Of a stretch of 64,000 nt of DNA, positions 18,300 to 27,846 are shown in pieces (within the stretch, counting starts at the first letter, position 1; every line of letters starts with the position of its first letter). Origin of the DNA: Lachnospiraceae bacterium (lineage in GTDB: Bacteria > Bacillota > Clostridia > Lachnospirales > Lachnospiraceae). The translations under genes were made by a program, and so were the position numbers. The notes beneath the pieces are model-generated. The model was not told the DNA's origin, made no database searches, and was given only the letters and a program-made list of their open reading frames with translations. The stretch lies in contig CAJTEE010000005.1 of assembly GCA_910575275.1 (NCBI GenBank), positions 186,001-250,000 on the forward strand, in the 5' to 3' direction.

Positions 18300-20312
18300 A
18301 TGGAGGATCGAGAAGATATGAGACGGGCTGGAAAATTGCAGAGAGTGTTGTCACTAGGAATATTGCTGGCATTGCTGGCAGAGGGGGTAACAGGCTGCGC
18401 GCCTGTGGGTATGCCGGCGCTGGGGCGTAAGGCTGCGGCGCTTTTGGAGGACAAACAGGGATCAGACAATAGCAGCATGGCGATGTCGCTGCCGGCGGAA
18501 TTTGACGTTCAGAGCAAATGGGACCGGATGGAACGAGATTTCGACTTTGCTGTCACGACCGACGAGCCCCCCATGGAAGGAGTAGTATTCCGATCAGATT
18601 TACTGGTACAGACATCCGCAAAACCCCAGTTTTTAGGCCGAATGAATGTGTCGGCAATCCTGCTGGTGGGCGAGGAGCAGCGTTGGGTACAGGGGGCTGT
18701 TCCTGCGCAGGTTCGGGCAATTAATTTCACAGAATCGGTTATTCGGGATGGTGCAGTGTGGTATCGAACGAAGGTGGAAGTGACGTTTTCCGGTACGGTT
18801 GATACGGATGTGGACGATGTGTGGACAGGGGGAATCCCTTACCATCAGGCAGTGGATCAGGCGGTCACCGGCTTAAAGGTCTCCGTCGCGGGATCGCAAT
18901 GCAACTACACGGGTATGATCCGGCTGGAAAACCCGGTACTGGGTTATACGGCGGGCGGCGGTGATGGGATATCGGTGAATTCAACTGTTTCGCCAAACAA
19001 CATGACTGCGGTTTCCATGCAGGGGGATATGCTGACATTTGAAAATGGTATGCAGCAGCCCCTTCCGCAGATGAAGCTGTCCGACCCGGGCGCGACGGAG
19101 GCAACGGTGCGGACCGCGCGCTATCTGGCAGCGATGGGGAACAGTGACCATACAATCATTGGACATCAGGAAAGTGTGTGGAGTAAGTCGGGGACGGCGG
19201 CCTCCCCAATCAATGGGTTGACCAGTTCGGATGTGGAGGATGTGACGGGGTCGCCGGCGGGTATGATAGGATTTGACGGCTTGTCACTGGCAGGGCAGGG
19301 TTTCAACGCCGTGCTCTGGAACAGCAGCTTTGCCAAGCAGGAGCAGCAGCGCATCGACATTGACGCACTGGGAGAGCCGGCGGCGAATGTGAAGGCACTG
19401 GCCAGTTTGTCTAATTATTGTCTGGACCGGGGGTCTTTAATAACTCTGTCCTGCCATATGCCAAATTTTTCCCAGGTCAAAGAGCGCAGCGGATATCAGG
19501 AGGAAAAGGAGCCGAAGTATGCCCGTTATGATTTTACTTCCTCTACCGTGCGGGATAAGAGTGGGAATGTCATGCAGGGCATTCTGCCTGGTGGCGCATA
19601 CAATGCGGCGTTTACAGCGTATCTTGATATGATAGCGGACTATGCTTCTCAGGTAGACGGAGCAATTTTGTTTCGCCCTTTCCACGAGGGGAATGGATCC
19701 TGGTTCTGGTGGGGAACCGACATGTGCGACGCGGGTACGTATCAGGAGGTATTCCGGTATGTGGTGGCGTACTTGCGTGACCAAAAAAAAGTGCACAATC
19801 TTTTGTATGTATATAGTGCGGATGGGAAGCAGAGCTTAATGAAGGAGGCGGAAAATCGTTACCCGGGAGACGCTTATGTCGATTTGATCGGATTTGATAT
19901 TTACCAAACCGACCCCGAACCGGACAGTGGTGCGTGGTTTACGGATTTTACTTCCAGGCTTTCACGGATGGAACGATTTGCTGCACGGCACGGCAAGCCG
20001 TTTGCTGTCGCGGAGATTGGGACGAATACTTCTGTACCTGCTCCGGGGGATCTGGTTACCTGCTTACAGCGGTCAGGATGTCCGGATCAGCAATGGTTTG
20101 AGAAGCTGCTGGACAGGATCTCAGCTTCCAGGGCCTGTTATATGCTGATATGGTCGAATACCAGCGAAGTATTTCAGACCCCCTTCGTTCGGGCGGTGAA
20201 TAGCGACGGAAGCCTGTATGGCCATGAGTTGATGGACGATTTCCTGCGGTTCTATAATGACCGACGCAGTGTATTTGCCGAAGACCAGGCAGAAATCATC
20301 AGGGGATTTTGA
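18300..20312 (+). CDS. GH26 family glycoside hydrolase lipoprotein (beta-mannanase-like)
   Basis: A 670-residue lipoprotein (LGILLALLAEGVTGC lipobox). After a beta-rich N-terminal region comes a GH26 catalytic domain: TIIGHQESVW, a conserved LSCHMPNF, FRPFHEGNGSWFWWG with the acid/base Glu at about residue 463, LIGFDIYQ, and FAVAEIGTNTS with the nucleophile Glu at about 572. GH26 acts on beta-mannans and some beta-1,3-xylans. Its place inside a polysaccharide cluster suggests it trims or releases the cell's own polymer. ATG at 18318 is an alternative start. Confidence 0.82.
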   Translation: MEDREDMRRAGKLQRVLSLGILLALLAEGVTGCAPVGMPALGRKAAALLEDKQGSDNSSMAMSLPAEFDVQSKWDRMERDFDFAVTTDEPPMEGVVFRSDLLVQTSAKPQFLGRMNVSAILLVGEEQRWVQGAVPAQVRAINFTESVIRDGAVWYRTKVEVTFSGTVDTDVDDVWTGGIPYHQAVDQAVTGLKVSVAGSQCNYTGMIRLENPVLGYTAGGGDGISVNSTVSPNNMTAVSMQGDMLTFENGMQQPLPQMKLSDPGATEATVRTARYLAAMGNSDHTIIGHQESVWSKSGTAASPINGLTSSDVEDVTGSPAGMIGFDGLSLAGQGFNAVLWNSSFAKQEQQRIDIDALGEPAANVKALASLSNYCLDRGSLITLSCHMPNFSQVKERSGYQEEKEPKYARYDFTSSTVRDKSGNVMQGILPGGAYNAAFTAYLDMIADYASQVDGAILFRPFHEGNGSWFWWGTDMCDAGTYQEVFRYVVAYLRDQKKVHNLLYVYSADGKQSLMKEAENRYPGDAYVDLIGFDIYQTDPEPDSGAWFTDFTSRLSRMERFAARHGKPFAVAEIGTNTSVPAPGDLVTCLQRSGCPDQQWFEKLLDRISASRACYMLIWSNTSEVFQTPFVRAVNSDGSLYGHELMDDFLRFYNDRRSVFAEDQAEIIRGF

Positions 20313-20343
20313 TAAAGCGGAGAAAAGGAGTATTTTAATCGGT

Positions 20344-21435
20344 ATGAAGGGAAATAAAATAACGGCTCTGTTGCTCGCGATGGCTGTTTCACTGAATGTG
20401 GCGGCAAATGTGAAACAGGCACAGGCGGCAGGCCCGGCGGTACAGACGGAGACGGTTAATGCGCCTTTTTCCGTCCATGGGCATGCTGTGGACAGCGGTA
20501 AGAACGATGGACGATCTTATTACTACATCGTACTTTCCGAGCAGGTACGTGAGGTATCGGGGGTCGAGGTAACGTTTACGCATGATGGGACTCATAAGGT
20601 GTGGGCGGTTGGCAATGACGGCGCGATCATTAAGGCCAGTATCAGGATATACAGAAAGGGTACCTACCGGATCCCGGTAACGAAAGGGATGGCGCGGATA
20701 GAGTTTGATCTGTTTACCGATGAGGTACCTTACCTCGGGCTAAAGGTTCCGGGCGGGATGACCGTACCAAACACGCCTTACGCAGGGCATTATCTGTCTA
20801 TATTGGGAGACAGCCTTTCAACAGCATATGAATGGAAGAAGACGGATGAGGATCCAGACGCTTACAGGCTGATATCCCAATGGTGGTATTCTGCTGCCAA
20901 AGAATTCGGGATGAACCTGCTGGTTAATAACAGCGTTGGAGGCACTGGAGTATATCAGGAGTCGGGGGAAGGCCGGCTGGATAATGGACTCTGGCGTTGC
21001 ACCTCGCTTCACACTGCTGCACGGGAGCCGGACGACATTTTTGTGCTGCTGGGCGCGAACGATATTCTGAACGGGCGGACGGTACAGGATGTCGCGGAAG
21101 GTTATAAGCGTATGGTGAAGACAATGCAGGAGCGTTACCCCAAGGCAAACATTGTGCTGTTTACGAATCCGCACCTTGGTTCCGCAGAGGAGTTTGACAA
21201 GTATAAGGCGAAGAACGACGCATTGAATGCTGAGATCCGTGCAATCACCAAGGAGTGTGGTACGAAACTGGTCGATCTGGCTGATTGCCCGTTTACGGCT
21301 GATAATATCCGACAGTATCTCCGCAATCCGAAAGATATCCATTACAACCGTTCCGGGCAGGAGCTGATCGGGAAAGCAGCAGTAAGTGGATTGTACCGGC
21401 TGGTCGCAGAAGATGCCGCGCCGGTAGCCGACTAA
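20344..21435 (+). CDS. Secreted SGNH hydrolase
   Basis: A protein of about 363 residues with a signal peptide (LLLAMAVSLNVAANV, cleavage near AQAA). An IPVTKGMARIEFDLF beta domain precedes the SGNH core: LSILGDSLST, LLGANDIL, and a C-terminal DIHYNRSGQ with catalytic Asp/His. It is a paralogue of the lipoprotein at 15611 with the same two-domain order. It closes the polysaccharide cluster. A de-acylase for the polymer made by the upstream acylation module is a reasonable inference. Confidence 0.78.
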   Translation: MKGNKITALLLAMAVSLNVAANVKQAQAAGPAVQTETVNAPFSVHGHAVDSGKNDGRSYYYIVLSEQVREVSGVEVTFTHDGTHKVWAVGNDGAIIKASIRIYRKGTYRIPVTKGMARIEFDLFTDEVPYLGLKVPGGMTVPNTPYAGHYLSILGDSLSTAYEWKKTDEDPDAYRLISQWWYSAAKEFGMNLLVNNSVGGTGVYQESGEGRLDNGLWRCTSLHTAAREPDDIFVLLGANDILNGRTVQDVAEGYKRMVKTMQERYPKANIVLFTNPHLGSAEEFDKYKAKNDALNAEIRAITKECGTKLVDLADCPFTADNIRQYLRNPKDIHYNRSGQELIGKAAVSGLYRLVAEDAAPVAD

Positions 21436-21532
21436 ATCAAAACAGGGTATGCGTCTGACCGTTCAGCCATGCGATTCATAAGTCACCAGAATCTACATAT
21501 TCCCTGAGAATAAAATGGGGTGGCTGGTGACT

Positions 21533-21821
21533 CACGACAAACGCAAGAGTAAATAAATTGTAGACAATCTTAGATGCAAAGGAATATTTCGGGGAAAAGG
21601 AATTCCGGAACTATAAAAAATAGACTCAATAGAAATTGAAAAAAGATGCTCTTTCTGTTACTGTTCACTCCATGACAAATCACTCCGCTGATTCGTCATG
21701 ATCCAATACCGTTATGGAGCCAAAGCATATGCCCCATCGCCGCAGGCGATTTCAAATGGGCAAATGCTGTTACGTTCACAGGGAATCTGTGAACAGTAAC
21801 CCCTTTCTTGCGTTTGTCGTG
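21533..21821. repeat. Palindromic repeat, family 2, copy A
   Basis: An outer perfect 15-bp inverted repeat (21533-21547 and 21807-21821, CACGACAAACGCAAG) encloses an inner perfect 12-bp pair, GTTACTGTTCAC (21657-21668) and GTGAACAGTAAC (21789-21800). A small hairpin at 21670-21700 lies inside. The inner ends and the T-rich TTGCGTTT after them recur at 31473-31635. The 600-base gap from 21436 to 22035 otherwise holds only the promoter and leader of the glutaconyl-CoA operon and an inverted pair AGTCACCAG/CTGGTGACT (21481-21489, 21524-21532). Confidence 0.6.
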
Positions 21822-21839
21822 TTTTTCCTCTTTGTTTAG

Positions 21840-21868
21840 TTGACTTTTTAGCGGTTTACTGCTATACT
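21840..21868 (+). promoter_or_regulatory. Main promoter of the gcd/gct/hgd operon
   Basis: TTGACT at 21840-21845 and TATACT at 21863-21868 are exactly 17 bases apart. Transcription would start near 21875, leaving a leader of about 160 bases before gcdD. Confidence 0.75.
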
Positions 21869-21966
21869 CAAACCATAAATATTGTGAAAAATGCATAGAA
21901 GTGTTGGAGAGATGACGGGATATGGGTACTTAAGGTTGTAGGTGCCCTTGTGTCTTACTAAAAACA

Positions 21967-21980
21967 TGGAATGCATTCCA
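21967..21980. promoter_or_regulatory. 14-bp perfect palindrome in the operon leader
   Basis: TGGAATGCATTCCA is a perfect dyad located about 95 bases downstream of the predicted transcription start. It is a candidate operator for a repressor of the operon. It is preceded by a weak stem GGGTAC...GGTGCCC at about 21925-21950. Confidence 0.4.
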
Positions 21981-22035
21981 CGATATGAAATAATAAAGCT
22001 TAACAGGGCTTACATGAAGGAGGTGCGGTGAGTAT

Positions 22036-22320
22036 ATGTGGACTGGGCAGGAGATGACCCTGATGGATTCCTTGCAGATTTCGGCACTCGGGCTTCTGGT
22101 GGTGTTTGCGGCGCTGGCGTCGCTCGCAATCTCGATCATCATCATCTCGAAGATTCTGAATGCGATCATTAGGACCGACGCGCCACAGGCGGCTGCCGTG
22201 GCGGCAGCGCCGGTTCCGGCGATTGATGAGGAATCCTATGCAGTGCTTCTCGCGGCGGTCAGTGAGGAAGCGAGGCTGTCAGGGGAAGAATTTCGCGTGA
22301 CGAGCATCAAAGAGCTGTAA
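22036..22320 (+). CDS. gcdD: Glutaconyl-CoA decarboxylase delta subunit (OadG-like)
   Basis: A 94-residue protein with one N-terminal membrane helix (ALGLLVVFAALASLAISIIII) and an Ala/Pro-rich link to a short tail ending VTSIKEL. This is the layout of the small OadG/GcdD subunit that anchors and assembles the Na+-pumping biotin decarboxylase. An AGGAGGTG ribosome site precedes ATG at 22036. It is the first gene of the operon, followed by the biotin carrier. Confidence 0.82.
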   Translation: MWTGQEMTLMDSLQISALGLLVVFAALASLAISIIIISKILNAIIRTDAPQAAAVAAAPVPAIDEESYAVLLAAVSEEARLSGEEFRVTSIKEL

Positions 22321-22358
22321 AACAAAAAGGAAAAAATGGAAAGGACGAATGGAAGATT

Positions 22359-22811
22359 ATGAAGTATGTGGCAACCTTAAACGGAAAGAAGTATGAGATC
22401 GAGATTGAGAGAGTGGACAGCTACAGGCCGCTTGACAGAGGGGCAGCCGTGAGCGCGCCGGCTCCGATCATTGCGCAGGCAGCAGCTCCGGCTCCTGCGC
22501 CCGCAGCGGCTCCTGCCTCGGCTCCCGCGCCCGCTCCGGCGGCTCCTGCGCCTGCCCCAGCAGCTCCGGCTCCTGCAGCGGCCCCGGCAGCAGCAGGCGG
22601 CGCAAGCGTAGACGCTCCGATGCCCGGCAAGATCCTGGATATCAAAGTAAAGGCAGGAGATGCCGTGAGCTATGGCCAGGTCGTAATTATTATGGAGGCT
22701 ATGAAGATGGAGACCGAGATCGTCGCTCCGTCTGCGGGTACGGTTGCTTCTGTCAATGTGAACGTCGGCGATGCGGTCGATACAGGTGCTGTTCTGGTCA
22801 CCCTGAGCTGA
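22359..22811 (+). CDS. gcdC: Glutaconyl-CoA decarboxylase gamma subunit, biotin carrier
   Basis: A 150-residue protein. A short N-terminal [17 protein letters not shown] strand region, a flexible Ala/Pro linker of about 55 residues, and a biotinyl domain with EAMKMET (biotinylated Lys116) and a closing [15 protein letters not shown]. The swinging carrier takes CO2 from the GcdA carboxyltransferase to the GcdB membrane pump. The linker DNA is highly repetitive GC-rich sequence, so copy number of its PA units may vary between strains. Confidence 0.92.
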   Translation: MKYVATLNGKKYEIEIERVDSYRPLDRGAAVSAPAPIIAQAAAPAPAPAAAPASAPAPAPAAPAPAPAAPAPAAAPAAAGGASVDAPMPGKILDIKVKAGDAVSYGQVVIIMEAMKMETEIVAPSAGTVASVNVNVGDAVDTGAVLVTLS

Positions 22812-22824
22812 TAGGAGGTGCCCC

Positions 22825-23964
22825 GTGAATATACTTTCAGTATTCGGCGAGCTGTTAGCCCGGTCAGGTTTTGCCGCGATTACCTGGCAGCAGGCAGTCA
22901 TGCTCCTGATTTCCTTCATTTTGTTATATATGGCGATCAAAAAGCAGTTTGAACCGCTCCTGCTGCTCCCGATTGCCTTCGGTATGTTTCTGGCGAACCT
23001 GCCGCTTGCGGGCCTCATGGATGAGGCGGATGCCTGGTATCAGTCCGGCGTCCTGCGCATCATATACAGCGGTGTAAAGTCAAGCCTGTTTCCGTGTCTG
23101 ATCTTTATGGCGGTCGGCGCCATGACAGACTTCGGACCGTTGATTGCGAACCCGGTCAGCCTTCTTCTGGGAGCGGCTGCACAGTTTGGTATTTATGTAG
23201 CGTTCCTTTTGGCGCTTGCCACGGGGCTTTTCACACCGCAGCAGGCGGCCGCGATCGGCATCATCGGCGGCGCAGACGGTCCGACTGCGATCTACATCGC
23301 CAATAACCTGGCTCCCGAGCTTGTGGCTTCGATCGCTGTGGCGGCATATTCTTATATGGCGCTGATTCCGCTAATCCAGCCGCCGATCATGAAGGCACTG
23401 ACGACGAAAAAGGAGCGCCAGATCGTCATGAAGCAGCTTCGTAAGGTCAGCAAGACCGAGAAGGTCATCTTCCCGGTATTCGTCGTGCTGTTCTGCTCGC
23501 TTCTTCTGCCGTCGGTGGCCCCGCTTTTAGGCATGCTGATGTTAGGAAACCTGCTCAGGGAGTCCGGCGTGACTGGAAGACTCTCCGATACGGCGCAGAA
23601 CGCGCTCTGCAACATCGTTACGATCATGCTCGGTACGACCGTCGGCGCAACGGCCAACGGAGAGAATTTCCTGCGTGTGCAGACCCTGGCAATCATCGTG
23701 ATGGGACTGACCGCGTTCGCATTTGCGACGGTGGGCGGTATTCTGTTCGGCAAGCTTTTGTGTGCCCTGACGCACGGAAAGATCAATCCGCTTATCGGTT
23801 CCGCAGGCGTATCGGCTGTCCCGATGGCGGCGCGTGTATCGCAGAAGGTCGGCGCGCAGGAAAATCCGACGAATTTCCTTTTGATGCATGCCATGGGTCC
23901 GAACGTAGCAGGCGTGATCGGCTCGGCTGTGGCGGCTGGCTATTTCATGCTCATGTTCAAGTAG
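22825..23964 (+). CDS. gcdB: Glutaconyl-CoA decarboxylase beta subunit, Na+ pump
   Basis: A 379-residue membrane protein of the OadB/GcdB family with nine to eleven helices. [17 protein letters not shown] carries the conserved Asp needed for Na+ coupling, and [20 protein letters not shown] is the conserved C-terminal helix. It decarboxylates carboxybiotin and exports Na+. The start is GTG at 22825 after TAGGAGGTG. It gives the cell an Na+ gradient from glutamate fermentation. Confidence 0.93.
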   Translation: MNILSVFGELLARSGFAAITWQQAVMLLISFILLYMAIKKQFEPLLLLPIAFGMFLANLPLAGLMDEADAWYQSGVLRIIYSGVKSSLFPCLIFMAVGAMTDFGPLIANPVSLLLGAAAQFGIYVAFLLALATGLFTPQQAAAIGIIGGADGPTAIYIANNLAPELVASIAVAAYSYMALIPLIQPPIMKALTTKKERQIVMKQLRKVSKTEKVIFPVFVVLFCSLLLPSVAPLLGMLMLGNLLRESGVTGRLSDTAQNALCNIVTIMLGTTVGATANGENFLRVQTLAIIVMGLTAFAFATVGGILFGKLLCALTHGKINPLIGSAGVSAVPMAARVSQKVGAQENPTNFLLMHAMGPNVAGVIGSAVAAGYFMLMFK

Positions 23965-23980
23965 TTTTACCAAAACGCAA

Positions 23981-24027
23981 GCAGCCCGGGCCTGCCCCCC
24001 GGAAAAGGGAAAGAGCGGGCCGGCTGC
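23981..24027 (+). promoter_or_regulatory. Intercistronic GC-rich stem-loop gcdB-gctA
   Basis: GCAGCC at 23981 pairs with GGCTGC at 24022-24027, and inner GCC/GGC-rich segments extend the stem. There is no U-run, so it is more likely an mRNA-stability or pausing element than a terminator. Confidence 0.5.
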
Positions 24028-24052
24028 AAATATATAATAAGGAGGCTTTATT

Positions 24053-25015
24053 GTGAGTAATAAAGTATGCACATTACAAGAGGCAATCGCAAAGTATGTG
24101 GAAGACGGCGACGCAATCTCTTTTGGTGGTTTTACGACCAACAAGAAGCCGCACGCCGCAGTCCGCGAAATTTTAAGACAAGGGAAGAAGGACTTTATTG
24201 CATATGCGGGTCCAGCCGGCATGGACTGGGATATGCTGATCGGCGAGGACCGCGTCAAGGCATACATAAACTGCTATACCGCAGATTCCGGCGTTACGAA
24301 CGTATCGCGCCGTTTCCGTTCCAAGATCGAAAAGGGCGAGCTGATCTATGAGGATTATTCGCAGGATGTCGTCATGCTGATGCTGCATGCCGCTTCCCTG
24401 GGGCTTCCGTATCTTCCGGTACGGCTGATGATGGGTTCCGGCCTTGTGGATGAGTGGGGGATCAGCAAGGAAGTGAGGCAGACCATTGACAAGCTTCCAA
24501 ATGATAAGTTTGTCTACGTGGAAAACCCGTTTAATCCGGGCGAGAAGGTAGTCGCTGTGCCGGTTCCGAAGCTGGATACCGCCGTGATCCATGTCCAGAA
24601 GGCGTCTCCGGACGGTACCTGCATTATCCTGGGCGATGAGTTCCATGACGTCGATATCGCGGTCGCTGCCAAGAAAACGATTGTTACCTGTGAAGAATTA
24701 GTCAGCAATGAAGAAATCAGAAAAGACCCGACTCAGACGAAAATCCCGTGCTTCTGCGTGAGCGCAGTGGTGCACGTGCCTTACGGCGCGCATCCGACGC
24801 AGTGCTACGATTATTATGATTATGACAATGCGTTCTTAAAGACATACGGCGCGGCCAGCAAGACCGAGGAAGATTTCAAGGCTTTCCTTGACGAGTGGGT
24901 ATATGGCTTAAAGAGCCACGACGAGTATCTGGATAAGGTGGGTGCGGCCCGTCTTACAAAATTAAAAGTGACACCGGGCTTCGGATATGCGGCTGATGTC
25001 AGTAAGGAGGATTAA
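24053..25015 (+). CDS. gctA: Glutaconate CoA-transferase subunit A
   Basis: A 320-residue family I CoA-transferase alpha subunit. ISFGGFTTNKKPHAAVREI is the N-terminal CoA-transferase motif, followed by GPAGMDWDMLIGE and LPVRLMMGSGL. It pairs with GctB to convert (R)-2-hydroxyglutarate to its CoA ester using acetyl-CoA or glutaconyl-CoA. The start is GTG at 24053 after AAGGAGG; the family length is about 320. Confidence 0.93.
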   Translation: MSNKVCTLQEAIAKYVEDGDAISFGGFTTNKKPHAAVREILRQGKKDFIAYAGPAGMDWDMLIGEDRVKAYINCYTADSGVTNVSRRFRSKIEKGELIYEDYSQDVVMLMLHAASLGLPYLPVRLMMGSGLVDEWGISKEVRQTIDKLPNDKFVYVENPFNPGEKVVAVPVPKLDTAVIHVQKASPDGTCIILGDEFHDVDIAVAAKKTIVTCEELVSNEEIRKDPTQTKIPCFCVSAVVHVPYGAHPTQCYDYYDYDNAFLKTYGAASKTEEDFKAFLDEWVYGLKSHDEYLDKVGAARLTKLKVTPGFGYAADVSKED

Positions 25016-25018
25016 ATC

Positions 25019-25822
25019 ATGGCTGATTACACAAACTACACCAATAAAGAGATGCAGGCGATCACGCTTGCAAAGTGCATTCATGACGGACAGATCGCGA
25101 TCGTGGGAACCGGCCTTCCGCTGATCGGAGCTTCCGTGGCAAAAAGACTGTTTGCCCCGAAGTGCAACCTGATTGTAGAGAGCGGCCTGATGGACTGTGC
25201 TCCGATCGAGGTACCTCGTTCTGTCGGCGATCTGCGTTTTATGGCGCACTGCGGCGTGCAGTGGCCGAACGTCCGCTTCATCGGCTTTGAGGCGAATGAG
25301 TGGCTTCATGACAACGAGAGGCTGATCGCCTTCATCGGCGGCGCACAGATCGATCCGTACGGCAACGTAAACTCCACCTGCATCGGCGATTATCACAATC
25401 CGAAGACCCGTTTCACTGGCTCCGGCGGTGCAAACGGAATCGCGACCTTCGCGAATACGATCATCATGATCCAGCATGAAAAGAGACGCTTCATGCAGAA
25501 GATCGACTACGTAACGAGCCCAGGCTGGATGGACGGCCCTGGCGGACGTGAGAGACACGGCCTTCCGGGCAACCGCGGCCCGCAGGCGGTCGTCACCGAC
25601 CTCGGTATCCTGAAATTCGATGACGAGACCAAGAGAATGTATCTGGCCGGCTACTATGAGACCACGACGCCCGAGGAGGTTCAGGAGAATACGGGCTTCG
25701 AGATCGATGTGACAAGAGCCGAGAAGCTGGCTCCGCCGGATCCGGAGGTCATCCGCATGATCCGTGAGGAGATCGACCCGGGCCAGGCGTTTATCAAGGT
25801 TCCGGTACCGGAGGCGAAGTAA
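25019..25822 (+). CDS. gctB: Glutaconate CoA-transferase subunit B
   Basis: A 267-residue beta subunit. NLIVESGLMDC places Glu54 at the position of the catalytic glutamate known from the Acidaminococcus enzyme. GSGGANGIATFANTIIM and the TDLGILKFD element are also typical. It starts 3 bases after gctA with GGAGGATTAAATC upstream, so the two subunits are co-translated. Confidence 0.94.
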   Translation: MADYTNYTNKEMQAITLAKCIHDGQIAIVGTGLPLIGASVAKRLFAPKCNLIVESGLMDCAPIEVPRSVGDLRFMAHCGVQWPNVRFIGFEANEWLHDNERLIAFIGGAQIDPYGNVNSTCIGDYHNPKTRFTGSGGANGIATFANTIIMIQHEKRRFMQKIDYVTSPGWMDGPGGRERHGLPGNRGPQAVVTDLGILKFDDETKRMYLAGYYETTTPEEVQENTGFEIDVTRAEKLAPPDPEVIRMIREEIDPGQAFIKVPVPEAK

Positions 25823-25872
25823 AAGTCAGCCGGAAAGGGATCTGAACGATTGCAATCAAACAGGAAAAGGCC

Positions 25873-25900
25873 GGAGCGGGCCGGGTATCGGGCCTGCTCC
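25873..25900 (+). promoter_or_regulatory. Intercistronic stem-loop gctB-gcdA
   Basis: GGAGCGGGCC pairs with GGCCTGCTCC around a short loop (one G-U pair). No U-run follows. It lies in the 146-base gap between gctB and gcdA and may tune relative expression. Confidence 0.5.
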
Positions 25901-25968
25901 GAACAACAAACCTTTGCGGCGCGGATTTTGCTCCGGCTGTGGAGGCAGCAAATATTAGGAGGAACAAC

Positions 25969-27738
25969 ATGGGCTATTTTTCCATGCCTGGATATTTCCA
26001 GACCATGCCGACTGTCGGCAAAGAGTTAGTAAACCCGAATCTGGAGAATGAAAAAGAGATCAAGGCGGTCGAAGCTGACATTCATGAGTCTATCGACAAG
26101 GCGCTTGCGGCCGGAATCACGAGCGAGGAGAAGTTAAACGAGCGCGGACAGCTCTCCGCGACACAGCGTATCAACGCGCTGATCGACGAGGGAACTTGGT
26201 GCCCGCTTAACAGCCTGTTCAATCCGGAAGGCAATAAATTCGGGACGACGAATATCTTAAACGGCCTCGGACGCGTCGGCGGCAAGTGGGTGTATATCAT
26301 CGCTTCCGATAATAAGAAGATGGCCGGCGCGTGGGTACCGGGACAGGCAGAGAACCTTCTGCGCGCTTCCGACACCGCAAAGCTTCTGCATCTTCCGCTC
26401 GTATATCTCTTAAACTGCTCGGGCGTTGAGTTCCCGAACCAGGATAAGGTATATCCGAACCGCCGCGGCGGCGGAACCCCGTTCTTCAGGAACTCCGAGC
26501 TCAACCAGCTCGGCGTGCCGGTTATCGTCGGCATCTACGGGACCAACCCGGCGGGCGGCGGCTACCACAGCATTTCCCCAACGATCCTGATCGCGCACAG
26601 CCAGGCAAACATGGCGGTCGGCGGCGCCGGCATTTTGAGCGGCATGAACCCGAAGGGCTATGTGGATGACGAGGCGGCCGAGGCCATCATCGCGGCGCAG
26701 ATCGAAAACAGCAAGAACAAGATCCCGGCTCCGGGCTCTGTTCCGATCCACTATGACGAGACAGGCTTCTTCCGTGAGGTCTATGAGAACGACTATGGCG
26801 TAATCGAAGGGATCAAGAAGTACGTGAGCTACCTGCCGGCCTACAATCCGGAGTTCTTCCGTGTTGACGAGCCGAAGCAGCCGCTCTATGCTGCTTCTGA
26901 GCTGTACAGCATCATCCCGATGAATCAGAAGCGCCCGTACGATATTTATGACGTGATCGGCCGTCTGTTTGACGGCAGCCAGTTTGCCGAGTACAAGAAG
27001 GGCTACGGCCCGGAGATGGTGACCGGACTTGCGAAGGTCAACGGCCTGTTGGTCGGCGTGATCGCCAACGTGCAGGGACTTTTGATGAACTATCCGGAGT
27101 ACAAGCAGAATTCGGTCGGCATCGGCGGCAAGCTGTACCGCCAGGGCCTGATCAAGATGAACGAGTTCGTGACGTTATGTGCGCGTGACCGCATCCCGCT
27201 CGTCTGGCTGCAGGATACGACCGGCATCGATGTCGGCGACGATGCGGAGAAGGCCGAGCTTCTGGGCCTTGGCCAGTCTCTGATCTACTCGATCGAGAAT
27301 TCCGGCATCCCGTCCCTCGAGGTCACGCTCCGTAAGGCGAGTGCGGCGGCCCACTATGTATTAGGCGGCCCGCAGGCGAATAATACAAACGCATTTTCAA
27401 TCGCGACCGGCGCTTCCGAGTATTACGTGATGCCGGGCGAGACCGCTGCGAATGCGATGTATTCCAGAAAGCTCGTGAAGGCGAAGAAGGCCGGTGAGGA
27501 TATCAAGCCGATCGTGGATAAGATGAACGAAATGATTCAGATGTATCATGATAAATCCCGTCCGAAATACTGCACAATCAAGGGCATGGCGGATGAGATC
27601 GTGGATCTGACCGAGATCCGTCCGTATATCCAGGCGTTCACCGAGGCGGCATACCAGAACCCGCAGTCGATCTGCCCGTTCCATCAGATGGTAACGCCGC
27701 GGGCGATCCGTGATTTTGAGAACTGTAAGAAGGTCTGA
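25969..27738 (+). CDS. gcdA: Glutaconyl-CoA decarboxylase alpha subunit (carboxyltransferase)
   Basis: A 589-residue protein of the acyl-CoA carboxyltransferase family, close to the 587 residues of the Acidaminococcus enzyme. Two crotonase-like halves are visible: the N-half with NRRGGGTPFFRNSELN and GTNPAGGGYHS, and the C-half with WLQDTTGIDVGDDAE and LRKASAAAHYVLGGPQANNTNAF. It moves CO2 from glutaconyl-CoA to biotin on GcdC, giving crotonyl-CoA. ATG at 25969 follows TTAGGAGGAACAAC. Confidence 0.94.
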   Translation: MGYFSMPGYFQTMPTVGKELVNPNLENEKEIKAVEADIHESIDKALAAGITSEEKLNERGQLSATQRINALIDEGTWCPLNSLFNPEGNKFGTTNILNGLGRVGGKWVYIIASDNKKMAGAWVPGQAENLLRASDTAKLLHLPLVYLLNCSGVEFPNQDKVYPNRRGGGTPFFRNSELNQLGVPVIVGIYGTNPAGGGYHSISPTILIAHSQANMAVGGAGILSGMNPKGYVDDEAAEAIIAAQIENSKNKIPAPGSVPIHYDETGFFREVYENDYGVIEGIKKYVSYLPAYNPEFFRVDEPKQPLYAASELYSIIPMNQKRPYDIYDVIGRLFDGSQFAEYKKGYGPEMVTGLAKVNGLLVGVIANVQGLLMNYPEYKQNSVGIGGKLYRQGLIKMNEFVTLCARDRIPLVWLQDTTGIDVGDDAEKAELLGLGQSLIYSIENSGIPSLEVTLRKASAAAHYVLGGPQANNTNAFSIATGASEYYVMPGETAANAMYSRKLVKAKKAGEDIKPIVDKMNEMIQMYHDKSRPKYCTIKGMADEIVDLTEIRPYIQAFTEAAYQNPQSICPFHQMVTPRAIRDFENCKKV

Positions 27739-27765
27739 TTCAATCTTGTTTGCCGGGAACCGTTC

Positions 27766-27790
27766 CAGGCCGGGGGATACCCCCGGCCTG
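27766..27790 (+). terminator. Strong hairpin after gcdA (weak or partial terminator)
   Basis: CAGGCCGGGGG-ATA-CCCCCGGCCTG is a perfect 11-bp stem with a 3-base loop. Only a short run of T (GGTTTTGG) follows, so termination would be partial. The next promoter candidate lies just downstream. Confidence 0.5.
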
Positions 27791-27816
27791 CGGGAGGTTT
27801 TGGCAACAGTTCGCAC

Positions 27817-27846
27817 TTGCATGTTCCACCTGTGGCGTGGTATACT
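27817..27846 (+). promoter_or_regulatory. Second promoter, for hgdC-hgdA-hgdB
   Basis: TTGCAT at 27817-27822 and TATACT at 27841-27846 are separated by 18 bases. It follows the hairpin at 27766 and precedes hgdC by about 148 bases. The -10 region lies within an inverted repeat GTGGCGT...ACGCCAC, a possible operator. Confidence 0.5.

Noticed and set aside
22377-23018. A 213-codon minus-strand frame over the biotin-carrier gene
   Set aside because: It is the mirror of the Ala/Pro repeat linker and reads as Arg/Ser-rich low complexity.
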